Origin: Sphingopyxis sp. GW247-27LB
Lineage (GTDB): Bacteria > Pseudomonadota > Alphaproteobacteria > Sphingomonadales > Sphingomonadaceae
Direction of reading: 5' to 3'
Length of the DNA stretch: 64,000 nucleotides
NCBI RefSeq assembly: GCF_002277025.1
Contig: NZ_NIWD01000013.1
Location: 310,338 to 374,337, forward strand
The translations under genes and the position numbers were made by a program. The notes beneath the pieces are model-generated. The model had not been told where the DNA came from and ran no database searches. It saw only the letters and a list, made by a program, of their open reading frames with translations. Numbering within the stretch: position 1 is the stretch's first letter; each line of letters opens with the position of its first letter. This document shows positions 36,022 through 45,118 of the stretch, piece after piece.

Positions 36022-37458
36022 CTATCTCCGCAGGAAGGCTGGGGTGGCGAACAGCATGGCGAGACCCTGTCCCGGACTGTCGGCGCGTGCGATCGCCTGG
36101 GCTGCCGCCGGGGTCAGGGCATCGGCGAGCAGCAGCGGCGCGAGGGCGCGCGCGTCGGCGCGGTCGCCGATCCGCCCCGCGACGCGGCTGGCGAGTTCGA
36201 CGCGCTGCATCAGCGCCGCCGAGCCCGCCCAGGTGGCGACCCTGTCGTCATAGCCGGCGGGCGAGCCCGGGCGCCACAGCGGCTGGCCGAGCTGGGTGAA
36301 CATCGCCGCGATATTCTGGCGCGGCCCGAGCGCCTCGGCCTTCAGGCCGCGCAGCATCGACACCGTCCAGTCCCACGGCGATTTGAACATCGCGGGCTCG
36401 GCCGCCCAGGGCTCGGGCGAGGCGACGAGCGTGCGGTAGAGCGACGAAAGGTCGCCGCCGGTCGCCTGAAAATCGGCCGCGAGCCGGTCGATCAGCGCCG
36501 CGGGCGGCGTGTCGCCCGCGAAATGGCGCGCGAGCTTGGTCGCAATGTGGCGCGCGGTCGCGGGATGGGTCGCGAGGTCGCGCAGCACCGCCTCGGCCTG
36601 CTTTGCACCGGGCTGGTCGTAACGCTTGCCGAGGATCGTCTGTGGCCCCGGCTCGTGCAGCTGGTCGATGAACACCGTGTCGCCAGGCGTCGCGTCGGCG
36701 GGCATCAGCCGCTGCCCCGCTCCGCGCCCGAGCCCCGCGACGGTCAGCCCGGTCAGCGCCTTGGCGAAGGCGGTGACGTCGGCCTGCGTATAGCCGGTGC
36801 GCACCCCCAGCGTGTGGAGCTCGAGTATCTCGCGCCCCAGATTCTCGTTGAGCCCCGGTCCGGGGCGGCCCCGGCGGGTACGGATGCGGGTCGAAACGGG
36901 GCTGTCGGGGCCGAAGCTCTGCGCCTGGTCGAGATAGAGCAGCATCGCCGGGTGGCGCACCGCGGCGATCAGCAGATCGGAAAATTTGCCGAGGATGTTG
37001 GGGCGGATCGCCTCGAACTCGAAATTGCCGGCGAAGCCGATCACCGCCAGCTTGTCTGCCGACACCGCGAAATGATTGGCCCAGAAATGGGTCAGCCGCT
37101 CGGGAAGGGGGGTGGGGGAGGCGATGGCGGCGGAGAGGCGCGCGCGCACCGCATCGGCATAATGGCCGCGGATCGCCGAGCGCGACAGGCGTTGCAGCTC
37201 GGGGGGCATCCCCTTGTCCGCTGCGTCTACCGGCTGCGCGTCGTTTGCGGCCTTACGCATCGTGGCGCGTTCGTCGCGATACTCGATATAGGCATCGGCG
37301 ATCGCGGCGCGTCCCGCCAGTGCCGCGATCGGCGGCGGCGCGGGGTCGAAGGCGCCGAGTTCGGCGATCAGCGCCGCGCGCGCATCGCCCGCGGGCGCGG
37401 GGTCGTCATAACGGCGGCCGAGGCCGAAGCGGTTGGCGGCGAGATAGTGGATCGCCAT
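36022..37458 (-). CDS. DUF1800 family protein
   Basis: 478-residue protein of the DUF1800 family, the regular partner of DUF1501. Family segments include AIHYLAANRFGLGRRYDD at the start, RLTHFWANHFAVSADK, MLLYLDQAQSFGPDSP, GLNENLGREILELHTLGVRTGYTQADVTAFAKALTG and ATKLARHFAGDTPPAALI. No function is established; genomic habit suggests an extracytoplasmic complex with DUF1501. It is the first gene of a two-gene operon on the reverse strand. No obvious cleavable signal peptide was seen at this start. Confidence 0.9.
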   Translation of the reverse strand: MAIHYLAANRFGLGRRYDDPAPAGDARAALIAELGAFDPAPPPIAALAGRAAIADAYIEYRDERATMRKAANDAQPVDAADKGMPPELQRLSRSAIRGHYADAVRARLSAAIASPTPLPERLTHFWANHFAVSADKLAVIGFAGNFEFEAIRPNILGKFSDLLIAAVRHPAMLLYLDQAQSFGPDSPVSTRIRTRRGRPGPGLNENLGREILELHTLGVRTGYTQADVTAFAKALTGLTVAGLGRGAGQRLMPADATPGDTVFIDQLHEPGPQTILGKRYDQPGAKQAEAVLRDLATHPATARHIATKLARHFAGDTPPAALIDRLAADFQATGGDLSSLYRTLVASPEPWAAEPAMFKSPWDWTVSMLRGLKAEALGPRQNIAAMFTQLGQPLWRPGSPAGYDDRVATWAGSAALMQRVELASRVAGRIGDRADARALAPLLLADALTPAAAQAIARADSPGQGLAMLFATPAFLRR

Positions 37459-37542
37459 GACAAAGCCCTTCCTGATGATGGCCGAGGCTGGTGCGCGTTT
37501 GTCGCAAAGCTATCCCAACGCCGGCTTTGGGCCGAAATCGCC

Positions 37543-38712
37543 TCAATCGAGCGGCTTGTCATAGATCTGATAGACCCGGTTCTCGGTCGCCTCGATCGCC
37601 TTCGCCACCGCGATCATCCCCTGATTATCGTCGAGCACCCAGCCGATGTCGCCCTGCTGCGCGCCATAGTCGACGACGGCGTCGCGGCGGATGAACTCGA
37701 TCATCATGAAGGCGAGCGTGCTCGCCATGCGGCTGTTCTGCAGCGTCTTGACCACGCCCATCAACGGCACGCGCAGGATGCGGCTTTTGGGCTTCCTCAG
37801 CCACCAGAGCAGTTTCGCCCAGCCGAAGGGGAGGAGCGATCCCTCCATGTCGATCAGCAGCTCGTTGATGTTCGGGAGCACGATCATGAAGGCGACGGGC
37901 TGTCCGTCGAGTTCGGCGACGCGGATCAGATCCTCGAACACCAGGGTTTTCAGCTTCTTGCCGACGAAGGCGATCTCGCTGTCGGTCAGCGGCACGAAAC
38001 CCCAATTATCCGACCACGCATCGTTCAAAATGCCCATGATCAGCTTCGCCTCGGCGTCGAAGCGGCTTTTGTCGACGCGGCGGATGCGGATGCGCTCATT
38101 CTTCTCGCCCGCCGCGACGATGCGGTTGACGATCGGCGGAAAGCCGTCGGTGATCCCGACCCTATAATTGATCAGCCGCTTGACCGGACGATAGCCCGCC
38201 GCCTCCACCCATGCCTGGTAGAGCGGACTGTTGTGGCCGAGCATGATCGTCGGTGGCGTGTCGAAGCCTTCGACGAGCAGGCCCGGCTCGTCCCAGATCG
38301 AGATCGACAGCGGCCCGAGCGAGCGGTGCATGCCCTGGCCGCGCAGCCAATCCTCGGCGGCGGCGAGCAGCGCGGTCGCGGTTTCCGCATCCTCGGCTTC
38401 GAGCAGCCCCCAATTGCCGGTGCCCGGCCCCATCCCCTGTTCGGCGGGCTGGGCGAGCGCGAGCGCGTCGATATGCGCCGAAATGCGCCCCACCGTCCGC
38501 CCGTCGCGGCGCGCGAGGAACAGCTGCGCCTTGCCATGCTCGAACCAGGGATTTTTGCCGGGGGTCAAGAGGTCGAAGGCCTCGCCCTTCAGCGGCGGCA
38601 CCCACGCCGGATCTCCGCGATTGAGGCGAAAGGCGAGCTCGACGAACTCGCGCTTGTCGGCCTTGGTCTGGACGGGAATGATGCTGATCGGACCTGGGGT
38701 GTGCGCGGCCAT
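37543..38712 (-). CDS. GNAT-like N-acyltransferase family protein
   Basis: 389-residue protein beginning ISIIPVQTKADKREFVELAFRLNRGDPAWVPPL, a conserved opening in a family often annotated as N-acetyltransferase or hypothetical. Recognisable later segments are FLARRDGRTVGRISAHID, GNWGLLEAEDAETATALLAAAEDWLRGQGM, SIWDEPGLLVEGFDTPP, DNWGFVPLTDSE and VAFMIVLPNINELL, consistent with tandem GNAT-type folds. Substrate and product are unknown. It diverges from the desaturase gene across 119 bases. A relationship to lipid or amino-acid acylation is conceivable but not shown. Confidence 0.72.
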   Translation of the reverse strand: MAAHTPGPISIIPVQTKADKREFVELAFRLNRGDPAWVPPLKGEAFDLLTPGKNPWFEHGKAQLFLARRDGRTVGRISAHIDALALAQPAEQGMGPGTGNWGLLEAEDAETATALLAAAEDWLRGQGMHRSLGPLSISIWDEPGLLVEGFDTPPTIMLGHNSPLYQAWVEAAGYRPVKRLINYRVGITDGFPPIVNRIVAAGEKNERIRIRRVDKSRFDAEAKLIMGILNDAWSDNWGFVPLTDSEIAFVGKKLKTLVFEDLIRVAELDGQPVAFMIVLPNINELLIDMEGSLLPFGWAKLLWWLRKPKSRILRVPLMGVVKTLQNSRMASTLAFMMIEFIRRDAVVDYGAQQGDIGWVLDDNQGMIAVAKAIEATENRVYQIYDKPLD

Positions 38713-38831
38713 GGCTGGTTTCCTGAACTGGACTTCCTATGTTTATGCGCGAGGCATTAGGGCATAGCTGCGGCGCTGGCGACCCGCATTTGGCCATCTT
38801 GCTGCCACGAAATCATGGTGAAGACCCCGAT

Positions 38832-39929
38832 ATGTTTGCGATGAACACCCTTGTCGACCGGCACTCGGTCGCGCCCGCGCCGCCGGTTCCGAAGTCGGCG
38901 ATCGCCGACGATATGGCGATGATCCGCGCGGCGTCGGAGCTGACGCGCGATCTCGTCGCGCCCAGCGCGCGCATCTACTGGGCCGATTTCCTCGCCTCGG
39001 CCTTCATCGGCTATGCCGGCGTCGCTGCCGCGATCTTCGCGCCCTCGACGGCGTGGATGCTCGCCGCGGCGCTGGTCGCGGTGCTCGCGCTCTACCGCGC
39101 GGGCAGCTTCATCCACGAGATCACTCATATCCGCAAGAATGCGCTGCCGGGCTTTCGCCTCTGGTGGAATGTCCTGATCGGGGTGCCGCTGCTGATCCCC
39201 TCCTTCATGTATGAAGAGATTCACAGCCTGCACCACAATCGCACCAAATATGGCACGGTCGAGGATCCCGAATATCTGCCGCTCGCGCTGATGAAGCCAT
39301 GGACGGTGCCGCTGTTCGTCGTCGCCGCGGCGTTCGCGCCGGTCGCGCTCGTCTTCCGCTATGCGGTGCTGACCCCGCTGTCCTTCCTGATCCCGCCGCT
39401 GCGCCGGATCGTGATGGAGCGATATTCGGGGCTGATCATCAACCCGATGTTCCGCCGCAAGCCCCCCGAGGGTGAGTTCCGCCGCCAATGGGCGTGGCAG
39501 GAAGGCGGCGCCTGGGCGTGGTCGACGCTGCTCGTGGCCGCCGCCGTCTTCGGCTGGGTGCCGCTCCGCGCGCTGCTGATCTTCGGGGGTATCGCCTCGG
39601 CGAGCATCGTGCTCAACCAGATCCGCACCCTCGTCGCGCATCTGTGGGAGAATGACGGCGAAGTGCTGACCGTGACCGCGCAGTTCCTCGACAGCGTCAA
39701 CGTTCCCCCGCCGGGGCTGCTCCCCGAATTGTGGGCGCCGGTGGGCCTGCGCTATCACGCGCTCCACCACCTGTTGCCGGGCGTGCCCTATCATTCGCTG
39801 GCCGAGGCGCACCGCCGGTTGAAGGAGGCGCTGCCGCAGGATTCGCAATATCACAAGGCGAACTACAAGGGGCTGCCGGGACTGGTCGCGAAGCTCGTCG
39901 CGGGGTCGGCGCGGGGTGGGGCGGCGTAA
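38832..39929 (+). CDS. membrane fatty acid desaturase
   Basis: 365-residue membrane di-iron desaturase. The three histidine clusters are visible: HEITH (residues 95-99), HSLHHN (131-136, in EEIHSLHHNRTKYG) and, near the C-terminus, LRYHALHHLLPGVPYHSL. Hydrophobic segments surround them (SAFIGYAGVAAAIFA, AAALVAVLALYRAG, NVLIGVPLLIPSF). It introduces double bonds into acyl chains, or modifies another lipid; regiospecificity cannot be read. The start at 38832 (MFAMNTLVDRHS) is used; a longer frame from 38739 enters the divergent promoter. Confidence 0.88.
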   Translation: MFAMNTLVDRHSVAPAPPVPKSAIADDMAMIRAASELTRDLVAPSARIYWADFLASAFIGYAGVAAAIFAPSTAWMLAAALVAVLALYRAGSFIHEITHIRKNALPGFRLWWNVLIGVPLLIPSFMYEEIHSLHHNRTKYGTVEDPEYLPLALMKPWTVPLFVVAAAFAPVALVFRYAVLTPLSFLIPPLRRIVMERYSGLIINPMFRRKPPEGEFRRQWAWQEGGAWAWSTLLVAAAVFGWVPLRALLIFGGIASASIVLNQIRTLVAHLWENDGEVLTVTAQFLDSVNVPPPGLLPELWAPVGLRYHALHHLLPGVPYHSLAEAHRRLKEALPQDSQYHKANYKGLPGLVAKLVAGSARGGAA

Positions 39930-39943
39930 TCGTAGGAGTCTCG

Positions 39944-40261
39944 TCAGACTCCGCCACCGGACATGAAGGCGTAGCCCACGAAGACGCCGAGCACGGCGAC
40001 CATCCAAATGGTCAAGGCGGCGACTAGCCAAGGCGGCCGCTTGGCGACCGACAGCAGAATGATCGCGGGAATAACGGCTCCGGCCAAGGCAAAGATGATG
40101 GAGCCGTAGCGATACCATAGTTCCTGTTCCAGACTGGAATAGGGGCCTTGGGAAAAGCTCAACGTAGCGAGGCCCATCAAGAGCCCGTTTATAGCCAGCA
40201 TTGCGATGGCGCATCCCGCGCTTCGAGATTTGGCAGGCGGGGATCGGTCTGCTTCCGACAT
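39944..40261 (-). CDS. small membrane protein of unknown function
   Basis: 105 residues, not recognised. A short charged N-terminus (MSEADRSPPAKSRSAG) is followed by three hydrophobic segments (CAIAMLAINGLLMGLATLSF, YGSIIFALAGAVIPAIILLSV and WLVAALTIWMVAVLGVFVGYAF), with a lone glycine-rich tail. The start could also be 40270 (MGYM). It ends 14 bases from the desaturase stop, converging, and lies 36 bases downstream of lptG on the same strand. The hydrophobic pattern and reasonable codon use make it a likely real gene. Confidence 0.6.
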   Translation of the reverse strand: MSEADRSPPAKSRSAGCAIAMLAINGLLMGLATLSFSQGPYSSLEQELWYRYGSIIFALAGAVIPAIILLSVAKRPPWLVAALTIWMVAVLGVFVGYAFMSGGGV

Positions 40262-40297
40262 GTAACCCACTCAATTCCTTCGCCTCGTCGCGCGAGA

Positions 40298-41395
40298 TTA
40301 TTCCTCGGTCCGGATCAAGATCATTTCGCCGATCAGCGCGAACAAGATGAAGGGCCCCCACGCGGCGAGGAAGGGCGAATAGGCGCCGAGGTCACCCATC
40401 GCGAGCGCGAAATTGTCGGCGACGAAATAGGCGAAGCCCAGTGCCATCCCCAGGATCGCGCGCACGAACAGCTTGCCCGACCGCGCGAGGCCGAAGGCGG
40501 CGACCGCGCCCAGGAGCGGCATCAGGATCGCCGAGAGCGGCCCCGAAATCTTGTGCCACAGCACGCCCTTCAGCGAGTCGACGGGGCGTCCCGCGGCTTC
40601 GAGATCGGCGATCGCCGACTGGAGCTTCAGAAAGGGCAATTCGTCGCCGTCGACCTGCGCGAGGGTGAACTGGTCGGGCCGCACGCCCTTCGCCGCGACG
40701 ATATTGCCGAGCGGTTCGAGCGTTCCCGACCGGCGCAGGAAGCGTTTCGCGTTGGTCAGTTCCCATCCGCCGGCCACCGCGCGCGCGCTGTCGGCCGACA
40801 GGATCGACGACAGCACGCCCTGGGTGCGTTCGTAGATGGCGACCTTGCCGAGGACGACCGCGGGGCCCCCGGTCTGCACGGTCTGGGCGTTGATCAGGTC
40901 GTCGCCGGCGCGCACCCATATGTTGCTGCGCACCCCGCTGTCCTTGGGCACCTGCGCATATTGCACCTTCTGCCAGGCGCTGAGCGCGGCGTTTGCGCGC
41001 GTGACGATGCGTTCGTTGAACGCAAAGCTGATGCCCGCGACGAGCAATGCGGCGAGGAACAGCGGCGCGAGCACCTGGTGCGCCGACATGCCCGACGCCT
41101 TCATCGCGATGACCTCGCTGTTCTGGTTGAGCGTGATCAGCGTCAAGATCGTGCCGAGCAGCACCGAAAAGGGCAGGAAGGTCTCGATGATCTGCGGCAT
41201 CCGCATGCCGACATAGCGCCACACGTCGCTGTCGCTGTTGCCCGCGACGGCCAGGATCTTGCCGCTTTCGCCGAGCAGGTCGAGCGTTTGCAGGATCAGC
41301 ACCAGCGCGAACAGGATCGCGAAGCTGCGGACGAGGAACAGCCGCCCGACATAGAGCGCCATCGTGCGCGAGGGAAAGAAGTGGAGCTGGTGCAT
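40298..41395 (-). CDS. lptG: LPS export ABC transporter permease LptG
   Basis: 365-residue inner-membrane permease of the LptB2FG transporter, which extracts lipopolysaccharide (or glycosphingolipid-type surface lipid) from the inner membrane and feeds the Lpt bridge. Terminal hydrophobic segments flank a periplasmic beta-jellyroll: TM block MALYVGRLFLVRSFAILFALVLILQTLDLL through LPFSVLLGTILTLITLNQNSEVIAMKASG, then the C-terminal KISGPLSAILMPLLGAVAAFGLARSGK. The start at 41395 shares one base with the lptF stop (TGATG), so the 55-codon upstream extension is not used. Confidence 0.93.
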   Translation of the reverse strand: MHQLHFFPSRTMALYVGRLFLVRSFAILFALVLILQTLDLLGESGKILAVAGNSDSDVWRYVGMRMPQIIETFLPFSVLLGTILTLITLNQNSEVIAMKASGMSAHQVLAPLFLAALLVAGISFAFNERIVTRANAALSAWQKVQYAQVPKDSGVRSNIWVRAGDDLINAQTVQTGGPAVVLGKVAIYERTQGVLSSILSADSARAVAGGWELTNAKRFLRRSGTLEPLGNIVAAKGVRPDQFTLAQVDGDELPFLKLQSAIADLEAAGRPVDSLKGVLWHKISGPLSAILMPLLGAVAAFGLARSGKLFVRAILGMALGFAYFVADNFALAMGDLGAYSPFLAAWGPFILFALIGEMILIRTEE

Positions 41396-42600
41396 CAGGC
41401 GGTCTGCTTGCGCTGGAAGAGGCGCGCCAGTGCGCGGACCTTCTGCCCGGCCTTCGCCGCGACGCGTTCGAGCGCGCCGATCGGCTGGCCGCCCGGAACA
41501 TGCGCGACGGTGTAATACATCCACACCGCGAGCGCCGCGAACAGCAGGAAGGGCACCCACAGCGCGAGAACCGGATCGACGGTGCCGCGTGCGCCGAGAT
41601 CCTCGGCATATTGGTTGATCTTGTGCTGGGTGACGAGCAGCACGATCGACAGGAACACCCCCAGCGACGAGGTCGATCGCTTGGGCGGGATGGCGAGCGC
41701 GATCGCGATCAGCGGAATCAGGAACATCGACATCACCTCGACGATGCGAAAATGGAAATTCGCGCGCACTTCCAGCCGGGTGGCGGCCGATTCGCTCTGG
41801 TCCTTGCCCGCGACGAACAGCTCGGGGATCGTCATTTCGCGGTCGCCGCCGCCGCGCGTGCGAAACGCCTCGATCTTGGGCAGCGGGATCGGCAGGTCGT
41901 GGTTGTCGAAGGTCAGCACCCGCGGGACCGCGAATTTCGGCGATTCGTGGATCAGCACCCCCTGCGTCAGCCGCAGGATGATCGTATCGGGATCGTCGGT
42001 GGCGAGGAACTGCCCGCGCGACGCGGTCGCCGATACCGCCTGTCCGTCCTTGTTCTCGCCGCGCACGAAGATGCCGCGCAAGCTGCGCCCGTCGTTGTAG
42101 CTTTCCTCGATGCGCAACGTCATCCGGCTGCCGAGCTTGGTGAATTCGCCGACCTTGATCGACGCGCCGAGCGCCCCCGACCTCAGTTCGAACTGCAGTC
42201 CTTCATAAGCGTAGCGCGCATAGGGCTGGATGAAGCCGACGATCGCGAGGTTGAGCAAGGCGAGCGCGAAGGCGAAGGCATAGGGGACGCGCATCAGCCG
42301 CCCGAAGCTCATCCCCACGCCGCGCAGCACGTCGAGCTCGCTCGACGTCGCGAGGCGGCGGAAGGCGAGCAAGATGCCGAGCATCAGCCCGATCGGAATG
42401 CCGAGCGAGAGATATTCGGGGATCAGATTGGCGAGCATCCGCCACACGACGCTGACCGGGCCACCCTCGGTCGCGACGAAATCGAACAGGCGCAGCATCT
42501 TTTCGAGAACCAGCAGCATCGCCGAGAGGACGAGCGTGCCGAGCATGGGGAAGAAGATGAGCCGCGCGATATAGCGGTCGATGGCGGGTATCTTGTTCAA
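41395..42600 (-). CDS. lptF: LPS export ABC transporter permease LptF
   Basis: 401-residue partner permease of LptG. Layout is the same: N-terminal membrane helices (DRYIARLIFFPMLGTLVLSAMLLVLEKML; IPIGLMLGILLAFRRLATSSELDVLRGVGMS), a periplasmic domain (GIFVRGENKDGQAVSATASRGQFL and following), then C-terminal helices (VEVMSMFLIPLIAIALAIPPKRSTSSLG). The conserved SSELDVLRGVG coupling-helix region contacts the LptB ATPase. In organisms that make glycosphingolipids, as this one likely does, the cargo may be these lipids as well as or instead of LPS; that is inference. Confidence 0.94.
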   Translation of the reverse strand: MNKIPAIDRYIARLIFFPMLGTLVLSAMLLVLEKMLRLFDFVATEGGPVSVVWRMLANLIPEYLSLGIPIGLMLGILLAFRRLATSSELDVLRGVGMSFGRLMRVPYAFAFALALLNLAIVGFIQPYARYAYEGLQFELRSGALGASIKVGEFTKLGSRMTLRIEESYNDGRSLRGIFVRGENKDGQAVSATASRGQFLATDDPDTIILRLTQGVLIHESPKFAVPRVLTFDNHDLPIPLPKIEAFRTRGGGDREMTIPELFVAGKDQSESAATRLEVRANFHFRIVEVMSMFLIPLIAIALAIPPKRSTSSLGVFLSIVLLVTQHKINQYAEDLGARGTVDPVLALWVPFLLFAALAVWMYYTVAHVPGGQPIGALERVAAKAGQKVRALARLFQRKQTA

Positions 42601-42732
42601 GCTTTCGTCGCCCCATCACCATGATTTGGCCGCAAATGTTTCCGATATGCCGATTCAAGGGCGACAGGGACCCATGTCGGCTTGCGCTTTCGCGCGGCTG
42701 GCGTGGCTATAACCTCTGGAGGTATTGAGGTC

Positions 42733-43242
42733 ATGTCGAAAATGTTTTTCGCCGGGATACTCGCCGCCGGCGCCGCCGGAGCGCTGATCGCGCCCGTCGC
42801 TGCGCAGGGCGCCACGCTGGGTCCGGCGGCCGCCCTTTGCAACAGCAACGCGACCGCCGTGCTGGTCGACGTGCGCGGATTCAAGGCGCGCACGGGGACG
42901 CTGCGCGTGCAGATCTACAACGCGGACAAGAGCTATCTCGAAAAGCGCAAGTGGCTGGAACGGGTCGATGTTCCGGTGCGCAATGGCGCGGTGCAGGTCT
43001 GCGTGCCGGTGAAGGGGCCGGGCAATTATGTCGTTTCGGTCCGTCACGACATCAACGGCAATGGCAAGTCGGACAAGAGCGACGGCGGCGGCCTGTCGGG
43101 CAACCCCGACATGAAGCTCACCGACTTCATCTTCAAGCGCAAGCCCAAGCTGGCGCAGGTCAGTTTCGCGGTCGGCGGCAGCACCAAGCGGGTGCCGATC
43201 ACGCTGAACTACGTCAACGGCCTGTCGTTCGATCCGGTCTGA
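42733..43242 (+). CDS. exported DUF2141 family protein
   Basis: 169-residue secreted protein. A signal peptide (MSKMFFAGILAAGAAGALIAPVAAQG) precedes the DUF2141 domain, recognisable by VLVDVRGFKARTGTLRVQIYNADKSYLEKRKW, VPVKGPGNYVVSVRHDINGNGKSDKSDGGGLSGNPDMKL and the final VPITLNY. The DINGNGKSDKSDGGG loop resembles a calcium-binding site. Function unknown. The start at 42733 gives the signal peptide. It is followed 2 bases after its stop by the lipid-kinase gene, so it belongs to that operon. A plausible Shine-Dalgarno (TGGAGG) lies upstream at about 42717. Confidence 0.85.
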   Translation: MSKMFFAGILAAGAAGALIAPVAAQGATLGPAAALCNSNATAVLVDVRGFKARTGTLRVQIYNADKSYLEKRKWLERVDVPVRNGAVQVCVPVKGPGNYVVSVRHDINGNGKSDKSDGGGLSGNPDMKLTDFIFKRKPKLAQVSFAVGGSTKRVPITLNYVNGLSFDPV

Positions 43243-43244
43243 AG

Positions 43245-44216
43245 GTGGCCAGCGTCGCGCTCCTTTCCAATCCACGCTCGACGGGCAACCGCTCGCTGTT
43301 GCCCCGAGTGCGCGAATATTGCGCGGCGCACCCCGACATCTTCCATTACGAGGTCGAGGCCGTCGACCAGATCGGCGAGGCCATCCGCACCATCGCGATG
43401 GTGTCCCCGCGCGTCGTCGCGATCAACGGCGGCGACGGCACCGTGCAGGCGGCGCTGACCGAGCTTTATTCGGGCGGCCATTTCGGCGGTTCGCCGCCGC
43501 CGGTCGCGGTGCTGCCCAACGGCAAGACCAACCTGATCGCGCTCGACCTCGGCGCCGAGGGCGATCCGATCAAGGCGCTCGAACGGGTGGTCGAGCTGGT
43601 CGGCGACGGCCGGCTCGAGGATCATGTGATCGAACGCCAGCTCATCGCGCTCGACAGCGGCGGCGCCCGCCCCGTGCTCGGCATGTTCCTCGGCGGCGCC
43701 TATCTTGCCGACGTGATGCTTTATTGCCGCCACCGCATCTATCCACTGGGCCTGCCCAACGGCGTGTCGCATTTCCTGGCGGCGATGCTCGCCTTCTTCT
43801 CGATCCTGTTCGGCGTCGGCGGCGGGCGGTTGCCGCCCAAGCCCGAGCCGATGACGGTGTCGCTCGTTCGCCAGGGCGAGTTCAAGGGCAAATTCTCGCT
43901 GCTGATCGTCACCACGCTCGAAAAGCTGCTGCTCAGCATCCGCACCAGCGACAAGCATGGCACCAACGGCCATATGAAGCTGCTCGCGACCGAAAGCAGC
44001 GTCGGCGCGCTGTTCCGCATGCTCGGCGCGACATGGCGCGGCACGCTGGGACAGAATGAGCTCGCGGGCGTCCATTTCCAGCAGGGCGACGAGATCCGCA
44101 TCGAGGGCGAACGCTCGAACGTCATCCTCGACGGCGAGATTTTCGAGGCGACGGGCGGCCGGCCGATCATCCTGACCTCGACGCAGCCGGTGCCTTTCCT
44201 GCGCCTCGCGGCCTGA
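43245..44216 (+). CDS. diacylglycerol kinase-family lipid kinase
   Basis: 323-residue protein with the DAGK catalytic fold. The opening VALLSNPRSTGNRSLLPRV and the nucleotide-binding motif AINGGDGTVQAAL (GGDGT) are diagnostic; PNGKTNLIALDLG replaces the usual PxGTxNDFAR. Family members phosphorylate diacylglycerol, ceramide or sphingoid bases; which one cannot be read. The start is GTG at 43245, 2 bases after the DUF2141 stop; the longer frame lies inside that gene. It precedes the Tam41-like gene by 12 bases. In a sphingolipid-making host, a ceramide or sphinganine kinase is a fair alternative to diacylglycerol kinase. Confidence 0.85.
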   Translation: MASVALLSNPRSTGNRSLLPRVREYCAAHPDIFHYEVEAVDQIGEAIRTIAMVSPRVVAINGGDGTVQAALTELYSGGHFGGSPPPVAVLPNGKTNLIALDLGAEGDPIKALERVVELVGDGRLEDHVIERQLIALDSGGARPVLGMFLGGAYLADVMLYCRHRIYPLGLPNGVSHFLAAMLAFFSILFGVGGGRLPPKPEPMTVSLVRQGEFKGKFSLLIVTTLEKLLLSIRTSDKHGTNGHMKLLATESSVGALFRMLGATWRGTLGQNELAGVHFQQGDEIRIEGERSNVILDGEIFEATGGRPIILTSTQPVPFLRLAA

Positions 44217-44228
44217 CGGGGCGCAACC

Positions 44229-45089
44229 ATGTCCGCTCTGGCCGATCTGGTCCGCGACGAACTGTCGACGCCGGTCGATCCGCGCGTCGCCGCGATGGCG
44301 GCGGCGGTCGCGGCCGAATATCCGGGCAGCGCGCGCGCGGTGCTCTTCTACGGAAGCTGCCTCCGCGAAACGCAGCTCGACGGGCTGATGCTCGATTTCT
44401 ACCTGATCGTCTCCGACTATGGCGACGCCTATCCGAAGCGCTGGCTGCGGCTCGCCAACCGGCTGATCCCGCCCAATGTCTTTCCGTTCCAGTCGGGCGG
44501 GCTGATCGCCAAATATGCGGTGCTCAGCGAAGCCGATTTCGAGCGGCTGAACGGGCCCGAGACGCGCAACGTGTCGGTGTGGGCGCGCTTCGCGCAACCA
44601 TCGCGGCTGGTGTGGGCGGTCGACGACACCGCGCGGAGCCGTGCGGTCGCCGCCGTGTCTCGCGCCGCGCCGACGCTGCTCGCCGCCGCAGGGTCGCGCG
44701 ACGGCGAGGAGCCGCTCGACTGGTGGCGCCGCGCCTTCGGCCTCACCTATTCGGTCGAACTGCGCGCCGAGCGCACGACCCGCGCGCAATCGGTCGTCGA
44801 TGCCGATCCCGACCGCTATCTGCGCTTCAGCGCGCCCGCGATGGCCGCGATTCCGGCGGGGGCGCCGAGCGGCGGCTGGGCAAGACGGCGCATCGAGGGC
44901 AAGCTGCTCAGCATCGCCCGGCTCGCGAAGGCGAGCCTCACCTATGCCGGTGGCATCGATTATCTGGCGTGGAAGATCAACCGCCACGCGGGCACGAAGA
45001 TCGAGATCAAGCCGTGGCAGCGCCGCTGGCCGCTGATCGCGGCGCTGACGCTCGTGCCGCGGCTGATGCGGAGCGGCGCGATCCGGTAG
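44229..45089 (+). CDS. Tam41/Mmp37-like nucleotidyltransferase (putative phosphatidate cytidylyltransferase)
   Basis: 286-residue protein resembling Tam41, the mitochondrial CDP-diacylglycerol synthase. The N-terminal nucleotidyltransferase motif is VLFYGSCLRETQLDGLMLDFYLIVSD-like: Gly42-Ser43, then Asp56 in the LDFYLIV strand. The later segments GGLIAKYAVLSEADFERL and SVWARFAQPSRLVWAV match the conserved KYG(V)xS and WxxLYxAGRLxKP regions of the family. If correct it would make CDP-lipid from CTP and a phosphatidic acid-type substrate. The neighbouring lipid kinase could supply that substrate. The match is remembered motif similarity, not an alignment, so the function is tentative. Confidence 0.6.
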   Translation: MSALADLVRDELSTPVDPRVAAMAAAVAAEYPGSARAVLFYGSCLRETQLDGLMLDFYLIVSDYGDAYPKRWLRLANRLIPPNVFPFQSGGLIAKYAVLSEADFERLNGPETRNVSVWARFAQPSRLVWAVDDTARSRAVAAVSRAAPTLLAAAGSRDGEEPLDWWRRAFGLTYSVELRAERTTRAQSVVDADPDRYLRFSAPAMAAIPAGAPSGGWARRRIEGKLLSIARLAKASLTYAGGIDYLAWKINRHAGTKIEIKPWQRRWPLIAALTLVPRLMRSGAIR

Positions 45090-45118
45090 GGCGGGACGAA
45101 CCTGAGAATCTAAATTAC

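Noticed and set aside
35683..38760. 1025-codon forward frame across DUF1501, DUF1800 and the GNAT-like gene
   Set aside because: Antisense to three recognised genes, low-complexity Arg/Gly-rich translation, no conserved motif.
42837..44216. 459-residue version of the lipid kinase
   Set aside because: The first 136 codons lie inside the DUF2141 gene in another frame and are low-complexity; GTG at 43245 begins at the conserved fold.
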